Position numbers and translations under genes: made by a program. Under the pieces are notes generated by a model. It was not told the DNA's origin. It made no database searches and was given only the letters and a program-made list of their open reading frames with translations. This document shows positions 47,327 through 55,911 of a DNA stretch of 64,000 nucleotides, one piece after another. Within the stretch, counting starts at the first letter, position 1, and the number at the start of each line of letters is the position of its first letter. Source of the DNA: Koleobacter methoxysyntrophicus (GTDB lineage: Bacteria > Bacillota > Thermosediminibacteria > Koleobacterales > Koleobacteraceae); assembly GCF_017301615.1 (NCBI RefSeq), contig NZ_CP059066.1, forward strand, positions 2,678,888 through 2,742,887. Reading direction: 5' to 3'.

Positions 47327-47380
47327 AGTTCTTATTATAGCTTAAATTTGCCTGTTTGTGTGTCTTAATTTCTGGGTTCA

Positions 47381-47843
47381 TTATAATCTGTGTTTTATCT
47401 GCAGGTTTTGCCGGGGTAATAACAGCTTCATCAGGTAAAACATTGTTTTTAAAAAATTTAAGTCGTAGATGCAGTTTTATTCCTGCTTTGGTTTTTCTAA
47501 AGGTTGCCCACAGGTATTTTGATAAACACAGGCTAATGGTAATTGAATCAATCAGGTAGATTTGACCTATGTTATGCTTGATGTTTTTAAAACCAATTTC
47601 CGCTGCTGCCTGTAAGATAATGTTTTTGAGCAGTATGTGCAGCAGCTTTGGAGGAAGGGTGCGCAACCTGCGGGATATTTGAGAAGCACTGATGGAGTCA
47701 AGCTTAATTGTTTTGCTGAACTTATCGTTATTAAGTGTGTTGCTGATATCACGTAAACTCTTTTGCTGTTGTAGCTGGGCGTGGACCAAAAGTTTGATAA
47801 GCTGTGGTGTTTTCAGTTTCTTTATGTATTTGTCAATGTTCAA
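47381..47843 (-). pseudogene. IS4-family transposase, N-terminal fragment
   Basis: About 154 codons of an IS4-type transposase: an N-terminal DUF4372-like region (KTPQLIKLLVHAQLQQQKSLRDIS... SASQISRRL) and the start of the DDE domain (YLIDSITISLCLSKYLWA). The frame is cut at PADKTQ by the IS3 end, and the C-terminal half is absent on the other side of the IS3. Confidence 0.8.
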
Positions 47844-48157
47844 AGTTTGTAGCTTTTGTAAAAATTTTTTATTTAAAATAGGTTGAAACAGTTAGGAAAA
47901 TGTGGATTTTGTGGTATCCTTGCCTTGCATTTTTTTACACTCCTTATATTAGAGATTTGGGCAAGGACTACCCTTATCTCTATTATAAGGACTTTTTCTT
48001 TAAAGTACAAGTGTTTTCTTTGATTTTCTATGATATTTACTACTTGACAAATCTTGATTTCATTTATGCAACGTTAGTGAGTTTCAAAAAGAAGGAGGAA
48101 ACTAAAAAAAGATGTCGAATTTAAATATGTAACTAAAAGTGGATAAGGAGTAGGCTT
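47844..48157. other. 314-bp AT-rich gap before the TcmP gene
   Basis: Probably the left end of the IS4 remnant and the promoter region of the TcmP operon. A TTGACA lies at 48044-48049, but the -10 box is poor. No terminal repeat could be defined. No gene seen. Confidence 0.4.
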
Positions 48158-49255
48158 ATGGCAAACGAGAAGAAATATATTGAGGGATATCCATTTTATT
48201 TTTGGGAAATTAAAGATCATACTAAAGTTAAACATAGAGTTTTTGCTGACTATTTTGACAAATATGTAAAGCTAGTTGGAAAATATCACGATATTAATTA
48301 TATTGATTGTTTTGGGGGATGTGGAGCATATGTTGATGAAAATCAGGATATTTATTTTGGCTCTCCTATTTTAGCAGCATTCATAGCACAAGAAAATACA
48401 GAAAAATTAAATCGTAAGATTAGGATTTTTGTTATAGATACAGATAAAGAGAATTTAGATAATCTTCAAAAAATAATTGAATTTAAAAATATAAAAATAC
48501 CGATTGAACTAATTAAGGATAATTACAAAGAAGGTACAGAAAAAGTTTTACAAAAGTATCCATCTACTCCTACTTTTTATCTAATAGATCCTTTTGGATA
48601 TTCCTTAGATTATAAGTTTTTTACAACAACACACAATAATAAAAGGTCAGAGATAATAGTAACCTTTATGTTTACTGCATTGAATAGAGGAATTTCTATC
48701 GAAAAAGTAAGACAAACAATAAATAATTTATACGGAACAGATGAGTGGGAAAAAATAAAAAATTTAAGGGGATATGAACGTGAAAGAGCTGCTGTAGGTT
48801 TATTTATTAAAAAACTAGAAGAAATATTTTCATATGTCAAAGAATATAGGATAAGTTTTCCTGATAAAGATAGAACATATTACTATTTAATTCATGGAAC
48901 TAATCATCAAAAAGGACTTAGGATAATGAGTTCTTCTTTTGCAAAACATAACGATGGAAATTTAGAGTATAAGGGACCTAAACAAAATCAAAAGTCACTA
49001 TTTGATATGGAAGAATTTAAAATAAATGAAATAAGTAAATTTTTATTTAGAAAATATAAAAATAAAGAAGTAAGTTTCTTAAACATAGTTATTGAAAGTA
49101 TTAAAAATGGATATGGCGAGACCTTTGTAAGAAAGACATTATCGAAATTAGAAAAGGATGGTAAAATTCAAATAATTCGTAGACCACAATATACTTTACA
49201 AGGGCATGAAAGGAAAGGCATTGAAGAGAATGATATTATTGTTTTTAAGGAGTGA
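48158..49255 (+). CDS. tcmP: Three-Cys-motif partner protein (TcmP-like), methyltransferase-like fold
   Basis: A 365-residue protein. YIDCFGGCGAY (48-58) looks like the SAM-binding motif I of class I methyltransferases, VIDTD follows (acidic loop), and LIDPFGYSL (about 142-150) resembles motif IV. The C-terminal 80 residues look like a winged helix (SFLNIVIESIKNGYGETFVRKTLSKLEKDGKI). TcmP proteins are known as partners of three-Cys radical SAM-like proteins; biochemical function undetermined. AAGGAG is 7 bases before the ATG. The radical SAM gene follows after 7 bases. Confidence 0.8.
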   Translation: MANEKKYIEGYPFYFWEIKDHTKVKHRVFADYFDKYVKLVGKYHDINYIDCFGGCGAYVDENQDIYFGSPILAAFIAQENTEKLNRKIRIFVIDTDKENLDNLQKIIEFKNIKIPIELIKDNYKEGTEKVLQKYPSTPTFYLIDPFGYSLDYKFFTTTHNNKRSEIIVTFMFTALNRGISIEKVRQTINNLYGTDEWEKIKNLRGYERERAAVGLFIKKLEEIFSYVKEYRISFPDKDRTYYYLIHGTNHQKGLRIMSSSFAKHNDGNLEYKGPKQNQKSLFDMEEFKINEISKFLFRKYKNKEVSFLNIVIESIKNGYGETFVRKTLSKLEKDGKIQIIRRPQYTLQGHERKGIEENDIIVFKE

Positions 49256-49262
49256 AAACAAA

Positions 49263-50111
49263 ATGGACAAAATTATTAGGAAAAGTTTACTCTATAGATC
49301 TGGGGTTGAATATGGAGATTATACAATAAACCATGTTATTGGATGTTCTCATGGCTGTAATTTTCCTTGTTATGCATTTATGCTTTCCAAGCGGTTTGGA
49401 AGAGTAAGGTCTTATGAAGAATGGATTAAACCTAAGATAGTTTCTAATGCCTTAGAGCTTTTGGATAAAGAGATACCAAAATTAAAAGATAAGATTCACT
49501 TTGTTCATCTAAGTTTTATGACGGATCCATTTATGATAGGGTATCCGGAAATTGTTAAATTATCTTTAGAGATAATAAAAAAATTAAATAAAAATGGAAT
49601 AAAGGTGACCACATTGACTAAGGGTTTATATCCTGACGAGTTACTAGACAAAACAAATTATGATACTGGTAATGAATACGGAATTACCTTAGTTTCGTTG
49701 GATGAAAATTTTAAAAGGATTTATGAGCCATATTCCTCAAATTATAGAGATAGAATAGAAAGTTTAAAAAAACTTCATAATGCAGGGCTCAAAACATGGG
49801 TAAGCATTGAACCTTATCCAACTCCAAATATTGTTAATCAAGACTTAAGGGATATTTTAAATGAAATATCGTTTGTTGATAAGATTATTTTTGGAAAGCT
49901 TAATTATAACAAAAAGGTTAGTGAATATTTATGGTACAAGGAGTTTTATAATTATTGCAGCGATGTAGTAATAAAGTTTTGTGAACAGCACAATATAGAA
50001 TACCATATAAAAGAAGGTACTATTACAAAAGATGCTCCTTATATACTTGAGGGTCATAAAAAAGGTACAGAGAAACTATTTTACACTAATGAAAAAGTAG
50101 CCATAAAATAA
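49263..50111 (+). CDS. Radical SAM-like protein with C-x3-C-x3-C motif, TcmP partner
   Basis: A 282-residue protein. The cluster motif is Cys28, Cys32, Cys36 (GCSHGCNFPCYAFM), which is not the canonical CX3CX2C spacing, followed by HFVHLSFMTDPFMIGYP and TKGLYP, typical of the spore photoproduct lyase-like radical SAM group. Co-operonic with TcmP and overlapping its Shine-Dalgarno region, so they act together, perhaps in nucleic-acid or nucleotide modification; this is inference. AAGGAGTG precedes the ATG. A terminator follows. Confidence 0.82.
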   Translation: MDKIIRKSLLYRSGVEYGDYTINHVIGCSHGCNFPCYAFMLSKRFGRVRSYEEWIKPKIVSNALELLDKEIPKLKDKIHFVHLSFMTDPFMIGYPEIVKLSLEIIKKLNKNGIKVTTLTKGLYPDELLDKTNYDTGNEYGITLVSLDENFKRIYEPYSSNYRDRIESLKKLHNAGLKTWVSIEPYPTPNIVNQDLRDILNEISFVDKIIFGKLNYNKKVSEYLWYKEFYNYCSDVVIKFCEQHNIEYHIKEGTITKDAPYILEGHKKGTEKLFYTNEKVAIK

Positions 50112-50137
50112 GACTCAATTATCAATTTTTTTCTATA

Positions 50138-50168
50138 AAACGGGATTGTCTCCCGTTTCTTTTTTTAC
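50138..50168 (+). terminator. Terminator of the TcmP/radical SAM operon
   Basis: AAACGGGA-TTGTC-TCCCGTTT followed by C and seven T. Confidence 0.85.
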
Positions 50169-50191
50169 AAAATTTTGAGGGAGGGATAATT

Positions 50192-50559
50192 TTGAAAAAA
50201 ATATACGTCTGCTACCAGAAAATATTTATGACGCTTTAGTTAATTTAGCTTCTAGAAGAAATGAGCCCATTTCAGCTGTTGCAAGAAGAATGCTCATAGA
50301 ATCAATTACCACTGAAGCAGCAAATGATGGCATTGATAAAGTGACGGAAGCTGTAAGAAAAGCCATGCGGGATGTACTAAGACCGACAGAGGACCGGCTG
50401 GCCAAACTCATGGCAAAAGCAGCAGTAGCAGCAGCCACAGCAATGTACATGAATGTCCAGACCATAGCAGATTTAGGCAAACACAATGCTGTTGAAATTT
50501 ACAATGAAGCAAGAGTTAAGGCAGCTACCTATCTCAAAGAAAGAGATGGTAGTGAATGA
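50192..50559 (+). pseudogene. Ribbon-helix-helix-like mobilization accessory protein, frameshifted at a run of seven A
   Basis: With one extra A in the run at 50195-50201 the TTG at 50192 (GGGAGGGAT upstream) would read MKKNIRLLPENIYDALVNLASRRNEPISAVARRM..., a CopG/RHH-like start, continuing to 50559. As sequenced, the start and the body are in different frames. The body is about 120 codons with an Ala-rich helical end. It overlaps the next start as ATGA and resembles small accessory proteins before relaxases. Polymerase slippage on the A run could rescue it. Confidence 0.65.
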
Positions 50560-50675
50560 GCTTCCCTTTTGTGATGAAGATAGCCTTCTACACTCCAACA
50601 GCTAAAAACCAAGCGAGGAACAGCGCTCACGTCCAGTACATCGCAACAAGGCCGGGAGCAGACAGAGCGGGCTGA
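50556..50675 (+). pseudogene. Relaxase (MobP-like) start, truncated by an IS3 element
   Basis: Thirty-nine codons: MSFPFVMKIAFYTPTAKNQ... HVQYIATRPGADRAG. The HVQYIATR block resembles the N-terminus of MobP-type relaxases of Firmicute mobilizable elements. The stop codon is supplied by the IS3 terminal repeat at 50673. Confidence 0.6.
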
Positions 50676-51190
50676 CCCCTTAAATTTGGACAACTTGTCT
50701 TAATAACTAACTAAATCGCAAAATCTTATCGTTTTTTAAGGGGGAGCAGCGGCCTTGACATCTACCCCGCATGTGGTATTAATTTATCGCCGACGGGGCG
50801 GCTCCGGGGGGATATACCACAATTTACAGTACCTCCCGTCCGTCTTTCCATGATACCAAATGCGGGGTCTCCGGCTCTCAAGGCTTCCCTTACGGCGCCA
50901 CCTGCTAATAAGTTTTAAACCTCAAGGGCTCACCAAGGGATATACTTTTTAAATTACACCTTAACAGATGGAATTTTAATATTATGTCTATTGTTTATAA
51001 ACTCATGTGGTGACATGTATTTCAAGCTGGAATGAATTCGAGTTTCGTTATAATACCGTATGTAATTAGTAACAGTTTGATAGGCCTCTGCATAGCTTTG
51101 GAATTCGTATAGGGACATGCATTCATCCTCCAAAATCCTATGAAATGCTTCAATGTGTGCAATCATATTCGGTGTTTTGCAAGGAATACG
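50673..51190 (-). mobile_element. IS3-family remnant with a structured tail
   Basis: One terminal repeat (TGACCCCTTAAATTTGGACA, 50673-50692) and the C-terminal end of OrfB remain. The 260 or so bases between them are GC-rich and contain a long-range inverted repeat: ACCCCGCAT-TGGTAT near 50770 and ATACCA-ATGCGGGG near 50860. The other end is lost near 51190. Confidence 0.75.
50954..51183 (-). pseudogene. IS3 OrfB C-terminal fragment
   Basis: About 75 codons including AHIEAFHRILEDECM, which contains the last catalytic Glu, and YNETRIHSSLKYMSPHEF, the usual IS3 C-terminus. The first two catalytic Asp are missing. Confidence 0.85.
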
Positions 51191-51219
51191 TTCATGTACC
51201 AGGGGGCTAATAAGAATAG

Positions 51220-51588
51220 CTATTCCTTTAATAATTTGCTTAATTCCTTATCAAAGGTATAAACCTCGTGATTTCTTACCCTGTGATAGGCATAGAGCAG
51301 TGTATCCACAAAATCCAGTTTTCTTTTGCTATAAAGGTTTAATGCTTCTTTTAATATTTCAATATCATCGACTTTTAAGTTGCCGTAATCAAACAGCTCT
51401 CGCAAAGTATTACTTATTTCATCATTTTCTACTTTCTACACCTTTTCCAGTACATATACAACTTCAGCTATAACTTCATTCGGGAGAAATACTTCATTAT
51501 TTTCTAATATTTCCGCAGCTTTTTCTGATAATTCCTCTGCGTCATCTAAAAGATACCTTAAAACTATATTTGCATCAACTATTTTCAT
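51220..51588 (-). pseudogene. PIN-domain toxin (VapC-like) broken by an in-frame TAG
   Basis: The frame starts at ATG 51588 with MKIVDANIVLRYLL (PIN first acidic residue), continues through LPNEVIAEVVYVLEKV, meets TAG at codon 51 (51438-51436), and continues with ELFDYGN... LDFVDTLLYAYHRVRNHEVYTFDKEL, the second half of the PIN domain. A single base change (TAC/TAT to TAG) explains it. It overlaps the antitoxin gene by 14 bases, the usual order antitoxin-toxin. Confidence 0.85.
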
Positions 51589-51823
51589 GTTTTCTCACCG
51601 CCGCATTTGCCCAGGCTTCCTTTTCTTTTTCTTGAAGCTCTTTATTTTTATATTTCGTCAATGCTCCCCTTACATTCTTCTTTTTCTGCTCTTCTAAATC
51701 TGGATTATCCATATTTTCGTATGGCAATATGATTATCTCGACTTTTTTACTTTTTAGCTCTTCCGGAATGTCTATTATACCGGCCAATATATCGCTATTT
51801 GCAACTTTTCTTATGAATTTCAT
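51575..51823 (-). CDS. Antitoxin partner of the PIN toxin
   Basis: An 82-residue protein with an N-terminal beta-rich part (SDILAGIIDIPEELKSKKVEIIILP) like small AbrB/SpoVT-less antitoxins, and a charged helical C-terminus that could wrap the toxin. AAAGGGGTGA precedes the ATG. It is intact while its toxin is broken. Confidence 0.7.
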   Translation of the reverse strand: MKFIRKVANSDILAGIIDIPEELKSKKVEIIILPYENMDNPDLEEQKKKNVRGALTKYKNKELQEKEKEAWANAAVRKHENS

Positions 51824-51977
51824 TATTAATCACCCCTTTCAGCGCAACCAAAAACCCCTGCTTATTAATTATACCATTTAAATCAAGATTATAACACAAT
51901 CAGTTGCAGAGCTGAAGCACGAAAAAAAAGGTTCTTCGCTATTTTGAATGGGTAACATTATTAAATAATAACTACTC

Positions 51978-52352
51978 TCAACATAAAGCAGGTAAACCAT
52001 AGTCAAGGTCACTGGCAATTATGTAAGATATTGTAATGAAATTTTCCTTGTTTCGGTAACCTCTAGCCCTTGCTTTGGCAGCCTGAATTAAACTGTTCAA
52101 TCCTTCTAATAGGCCGTTGGTAATCCGAGAAGAAAACCAGTTTAAGATACCTCCCCAGTGGTCTTTGATGGTGTAGGCAGCCTTAACTATGGGGACCAGC
52201 CGGCTGTGGGTAGCCCAAAAATACCAGCGCTTTAGAAACTCTTCCCCGGCTTTGCGATCTGGTTGCTCAAAAAAGCTTCTTAAGGAAAGCTTTATATTAT
52301 ACGCCTTGACTGTATCCAGGTTCTCGTATTTTAGACTCTCTAACTTCTTTTG
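51978..52352 (-). pseudogene. ISL3-family transposase C-terminal fragment
   Basis: About 125 codons read ...LKYENLDTVKAYNIKLSLRSFFEQ... ITNGLLEGLNSLIQAAKARARGYRNKENFITISYIIA, the conserved ISL3 C-terminus including the last catalytic Glu in GLLEGLN. It is cut at the left end of the ISNCY element. Confidence 0.85.
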
Positions 52353-52429
52353 TGTGATTATCTTGTGATAATGTCACCTTATAATTATCGTGATAAAATG
52401 TCACTATGAAGAAAGAGGTGCATTATCTT

Positions 52430-52541
52430 ATGACCCAAGAACAATTAAAAAAGTATCAGGTCATTTCAATGGCCGCAGAAGGCAGGATAACCATCAGGGA
52501 AGCTGCAGAAAGTTTAGGCCTTAGCGAACGCCAAATCAAAC
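52430..52541 (+). pseudogene. 5-prime end of the split ISNCY transposase gene
   Basis: Starts MTQEQLKKYQVISMAAEGRI with GAAAGAGGTG upstream and continues to ERQIK at the IS1634 boundary. Its last 94 bases are repeated exactly beyond the IS. Confidence 0.85.
52448..52541 (+). repeat. Target-site duplication of the IS1634 element, left copy (94 bp)
   Basis: Identical to 54430-54523. Flanks the IS directly. IS1634-type elements are known for long, variable duplications. Confidence 0.9.
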
Positions 52542-54429
52542 CCCAACTTTGACACTTCATCTGCCGTAAACCCTGATAAAATGGGCATATTTCGAACTAA
52601 ATTTGTACATTTTAGGACTACAAAATAGCCCTTTGAATGTTAAAGGGTAAACTCTTCTACGGGAATCACATTTTTCAGGGGTTTGATTCGCAGGACACGA
52701 AGAATCTTACTGCTCAGGTCTGTACCTTTGGTCTTGATGAAAAACCTCTTCTGCTCAATCTCAACCTCAGCAAAGTTCATGGAATTCAAAGCTTCACGAA
52801 TCTTATCCGGGGAGGCCGTCTCACCAGCTTTTTTCAGTTTGAATTCCAATGTTCTTTCCAGCAGGAAGGCCAAAAAGCAAATTAAGAAGTGCCCTTTAAT
52901 CCTCGGTTCGGTCCAATGAAAAATAGGCCTGACCTCCAGAGTACTTTTCATGATCCGGAACGATTCTTCGATCTTCCACAAGGTATGATAGGCTTCCAGC
53001 GCATCCTGGGGTTTTATGTCCTGCTCATTGGTCTGGATACCGTAGTAGCCGTCAAACCGTTCATCTCTGGCTATGGCTTCTTGGTCTAGATACCAGACCT
53101 CTTCGCCGGAATTTTTGAGGTATTTTTTGCCACCGCGTTTGTTGCTGGCCGTAATCTTGGATTGATCTTTTAAAAGCAGTTCGGCCTTTTGAATGAGCCT
53201 TTCTCGATCTTTTTGGTCTTTTCTGGCTCTTTTAGACGAATATGTAATGATAAGTTTTTCTTTTAGTTCGCAGGTCTTACCGTCTTGTTTGAATCTGTTA
53301 ATGTGGTCTATTACTTTGTAGAGTACCTTTTCGTCTTGATCTGAACTTAATTCGATATAACCTTCTGGGTCAAAGACCTGTTCCTCTATCTTTCTGCCCA
53401 TGTTCTTGAACCGTGCGGCAAAGATGTAGCTGTAGTTTCTATCGACGATCCTTTTCAGGTTCAGCTTGCTGTTTATACCCCTGTCAGCTACTATGATGAC
53501 CCTGCGAATACCAAAACGCTTCTCTAGTTTCTCAAGTGCCGTATCCAGGGTCTTGCCGTCAAAGGTGTTGCCGGGAAACAGTTCATAGCCGATAGGTCGG
53601 CCTTCACAGTCAACCAAGAGACCCAATACTACCTGGACTTCATTGAACTTCCCGTCTTTGCTGAAACCGAAATCTCTCAGTGTATCCGCTTTGACGCTCT
53701 CGAAGGAAAAGGTGGTTACATCATAAAATACTACGTCTACCTGCATATTGAAGAGGTTTCGGTTTTTATGAAACATTAATTCTTCTATTTGCTCTTTCTG
53801 GATATGGATGATGTCTAGTGCACGGTACAGGTGGTGTAATTCTACGTTCGGCAGCTGCACATAATACCCTTGGTTGGCATAAGTGGCTAACTTGCTCTTC
53901 GGCTGTAAAAGATGCTGGATGACCATGAGAAAACAGGCATTGCTCAAGTTAAACTGGGTCTTCCCTTTTTCTTTTATCCGGGTCAGTATCTTATCAAGTT
54001 CAAACACCTCCCAGATTTTTCTGTAGACGAGGTAGCCCCAGTTTACTATCCTTGCATCGGAAAAGCTTTCTAGGTCAATGACTTTCTTTGCCTTGGAAAG
54101 CTCTAACAGCCTCATTCCAAGACGCTGGAAGCTGGGGTTGTTCTCTATCTCGTCTAATCGACCCAGATTCAGAAGCACCCTATGTTTTACGTTTTTGCCC
54201 TCTCGATAGGATTCTACAAGCTGTGCGTATTTGTATTTTCCTGATTGGGTAATTTTGATGAACATAGGTATATTATACCACTATATGGCTTTGTAGTCAA
54301 TTACATCTGGAATATTTATTATGAAATATTGCCACTACATTTTTTAGAGCTTAAAATATAATATGCCCATTTTTCAAGGGTTCCAAGCCCTTAATTCGAA
54401 AAAAATCGCTCGCAACTGTCAAACTCGGG
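52542..54429 (-). mobile_element. IS1634-family insertion sequence, 1888 bp, apparently intact
   Basis: Terminal repeats CCCAACTTTGACACTT and (complement) CCCGAGTTTGACAGTT agree in 13 of 16 positions. One full-length transposase gene lies on the minus strand. It is flanked by a 94-bp direct duplication. Confidence 0.9.
52640..54265 (-). CDS. IS1634-family transposase
   Basis: A 541-residue DDE transposase of the IS4 superfamily: catalytic Asp in VVFYDVTTF, Asp in IIVADRGIN, and Glu in LWKIEESFRIMKS (the YREK-like motif). The N-terminus, FIKITQSGKYKYAQLVES, is typical of IS1634. Full length with no stop or frameshift, so the element may be active. Confidence 0.93.
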   Translation of the reverse strand: MFIKITQSGKYKYAQLVESYREGKNVKHRVLLNLGRLDEIENNPSFQRLGMRLLELSKAKKVIDLESFSDARIVNWGYLVYRKIWEVFELDKILTRIKEKGKTQFNLSNACFLMVIQHLLQPKSKLATYANQGYYVQLPNVELHHLYRALDIIHIQKEQIEELMFHKNRNLFNMQVDVVFYDVTTFSFESVKADTLRDFGFSKDGKFNEVQVVLGLLVDCEGRPIGYELFPGNTFDGKTLDTALEKLEKRFGIRRVIIVADRGINSKLNLKRIVDRNYSYIFAARFKNMGRKIEEQVFDPEGYIELSSDQDEKVLYKVIDHINRFKQDGKTCELKEKLIITYSSKRARKDQKDRERLIQKAELLLKDQSKITASNKRGGKKYLKNSGEEVWYLDQEAIARDERFDGYYGIQTNEQDIKPQDALEAYHTLWKIEESFRIMKSTLEVRPIFHWTEPRIKGHFLICFLAFLLERTLEFKLKKAGETASPDKIREALNSMNFAEVEIEQKRFFIKTKGTDLSSKILRVLRIKPLKNVIPVEEFTL

Positions 54430-54523
54430 AAAAAGTATCAGGTCATTTCAATGGCCGCAGAAGGCAGGATAACCATCAGGGAAGCTGCAGAAAGTTTAGG
54501 CCTTAGCGAACGCCAAATCAAAC
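54430..54523 (+). repeat. Target-site duplication of the IS1634 element, right copy (94 bp)
   Basis: Identical to 52448-52541; contains codons for YQVISMAAEG through ERQIK of the transposase. Confidence 0.9.
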
Positions 54524-55722
54524 GCCTGAAAAAAGGAGTGATGGAAGAAGGGCCGGCGTTCCTAATCCACAAAAATACAGGCCGAAAACCACAGCATGCA
54601 TTTACTGATGAAATCAAGAACAAAATTATCGTATTAAAGCAATCCGATATTTACAAAGACGCTAATTTCATGCATTTTGTGGAACTCCTTGCTGAACATG
54701 AGGATATAAGTATAAGTTATTCCTGTCTACACACCATTTTGACTAATGCGGGTATCAAAAGCCCTAAGAAACGCCGGAGATTCAAATCACATCGTCGCAG
54801 AAAGAGAAAGCCTCAGGAAGGCCTCCTGATCCAAATGGATGCTTCTCCCTTTGAATGGTTTGGCACCGATGAAAAATTTACCCTCCATGGTGCTATTGAT
54901 GACGCTACCGGTAAAATAGTCGGCCTTTACCTGGCTAAAAATGAGTGTCTGCAAGGGTATTTTGAGGTTACCTGGCAAATCTTAACTAAATACGGTATCC
55001 CTGTAAGTATCTATGCTGACAGGCACAGTATATTCCTTTCTCCAAATGCATCTAAACTTACGATTGAAGACCAGCTTACCGGCAAAGTAGTTAATGCTAC
55101 TCAGTTCGGCAGGGCTATGAATGAACTCGGTATTACCCTTATTCCTGCACGTTCCCCTCAAGCCAAGGGCAGGGTGGAACGGCTCTGGGAAACTCTTCAA
55201 AGCAGGCTCCCTATCGAGTTTAAGATTGCTGGTATTACTACTGTGGATCAGGCTAATGTGTTTTTATTGCAGTATATGGATAAATTTAATTCTCTGTTTG
55301 CTGTTGAAGCTCAAGTTTCTGAATCGGCTTACAGGCCTATTTCGGATGATGTTGATATTGCCCACGTGTTGTGTGTTAAATATCAAAGAACTGTTGATAA
55401 CGGTGGTGTGTTTTCTTTCTACGGCAAGCATTTCAAGGTTGTTTGTGATGGTGCTGTCCCTCCACGGGCAAGAATAAAAGTCTTGGTAAGCCCCGTCTTT
55501 GCTGTGAAAGCTCAATATAAGGATACTGTGTTTGATACGATTCCTTATGTGAAATCTAAAAAGACTCAAAAATCTAAGCCTGTTGAGAAAAAGACATATA
55601 GCCTACCTGACAGTCATTATTATAAGTATGGGCATTCTCTTGTTAAAAAGGTCTCTTTTGAGGATAGTGATAGGGATATCCTTAATATGCTTGAGGAAAT
55701 CTTCCTTACTAATTATGCTTGA
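54451..55722 (+). CDS. ISNCY/Mu-type transposase, nearly complete after the IS1634 insertion
   Basis: A 423-residue frame. It has an N-terminal HTH (RITIREAAESLGLSERQIKRL), a DDE core with Asp in LIQMDASPFEW, Asp in IYADRHSIF and Glu in GRVERLWE, and a Mu-type C-terminal barrel. The IS1634 duplication restores all but the first 14 codons, so an internal ATG (MAAEG) could give a functional enzyme if transcribed. It resembles ISNCY (ISDol1/IS1202-like) transposases. Confidence 0.85.
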   Translation: MAAEGRITIREAAESLGLSERQIKRLKKGVMEEGPAFLIHKNTGRKPQHAFTDEIKNKIIVLKQSDIYKDANFMHFVELLAEHEDISISYSCLHTILTNAGIKSPKKRRRFKSHRRRKRKPQEGLLIQMDASPFEWFGTDEKFTLHGAIDDATGKIVGLYLAKNECLQGYFEVTWQILTKYGIPVSIYADRHSIFLSPNASKLTIEDQLTGKVVNATQFGRAMNELGITLIPARSPQAKGRVERLWETLQSRLPIEFKIAGITTVDQANVFLLQYMDKFNSLFAVEAQVSESAYRPISDDVDIAHVLCVKYQRTVDNGGVFSFYGKHFKVVCDGAVPPRARIKVLVSPVFAVKAQYKDTVFDTIPYVKSKKTQKSKPVEKKTYSLPDSHYYKYGHSLVKKVSFEDSDRDILNMLEEIFLTNYA

Positions 55723-55911
55723 ATTTATTCCTCTAACCGGGCTTGATTTATTCTTAGTTATGGAGTGAGGCCTGTCAAGGGCGGGCTATGCCCGTTCACT
55801 TTACCTTTGACTGACCGAAGGGAATAACTATAATTCTAAAGGCCTAGTTAAGAATTGTTATTTAAGATGACATTTTTTCAAATTATTGACAATTAAACTA
55901 AACGCTTTCGT

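Larger units (their letters stand above)
45933..47380 (-). mobile_element. IS3-family insertion sequence, about 1448 bp (defective)
   Basis: The ends TGCCCCCCC... and (complement) TGAACCCAG... are imperfect inverted repeats, sharing AAGACA and AATTTAAGCTA blocks inside. It encodes OrfA and a frameshifted OrfB on the minus strand, plus a 264-base non-coding tail. No target-site duplication is visible: the left flank is an integrase and the right flank an IS4 gene, so a deletion or recombination joined them. Confidence 0.85.
52353..55891 (+). mobile_element. ISNCY/Mu-type insertion sequence containing an IS1634 insertion
   Basis: The ends TGTGATTATCTTG (52353) and, complement, TGTCAATAATTTG (55891) are imperfect inverted repeats, each followed by an internal AATGTCA. 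The single transposase gene is split by an IS1634 element. Without that insert and one copy of the 94-bp duplication the element would be about 1.56 kb. Confidence 0.7.

Noticed and set aside
51436-51438. TAG in the PIN toxin as a pyrrolysine codon
   Set aside because: No pyl genes are seen, and PIN toxins have no known Pyl; a simple nonsense mutation is more likely.
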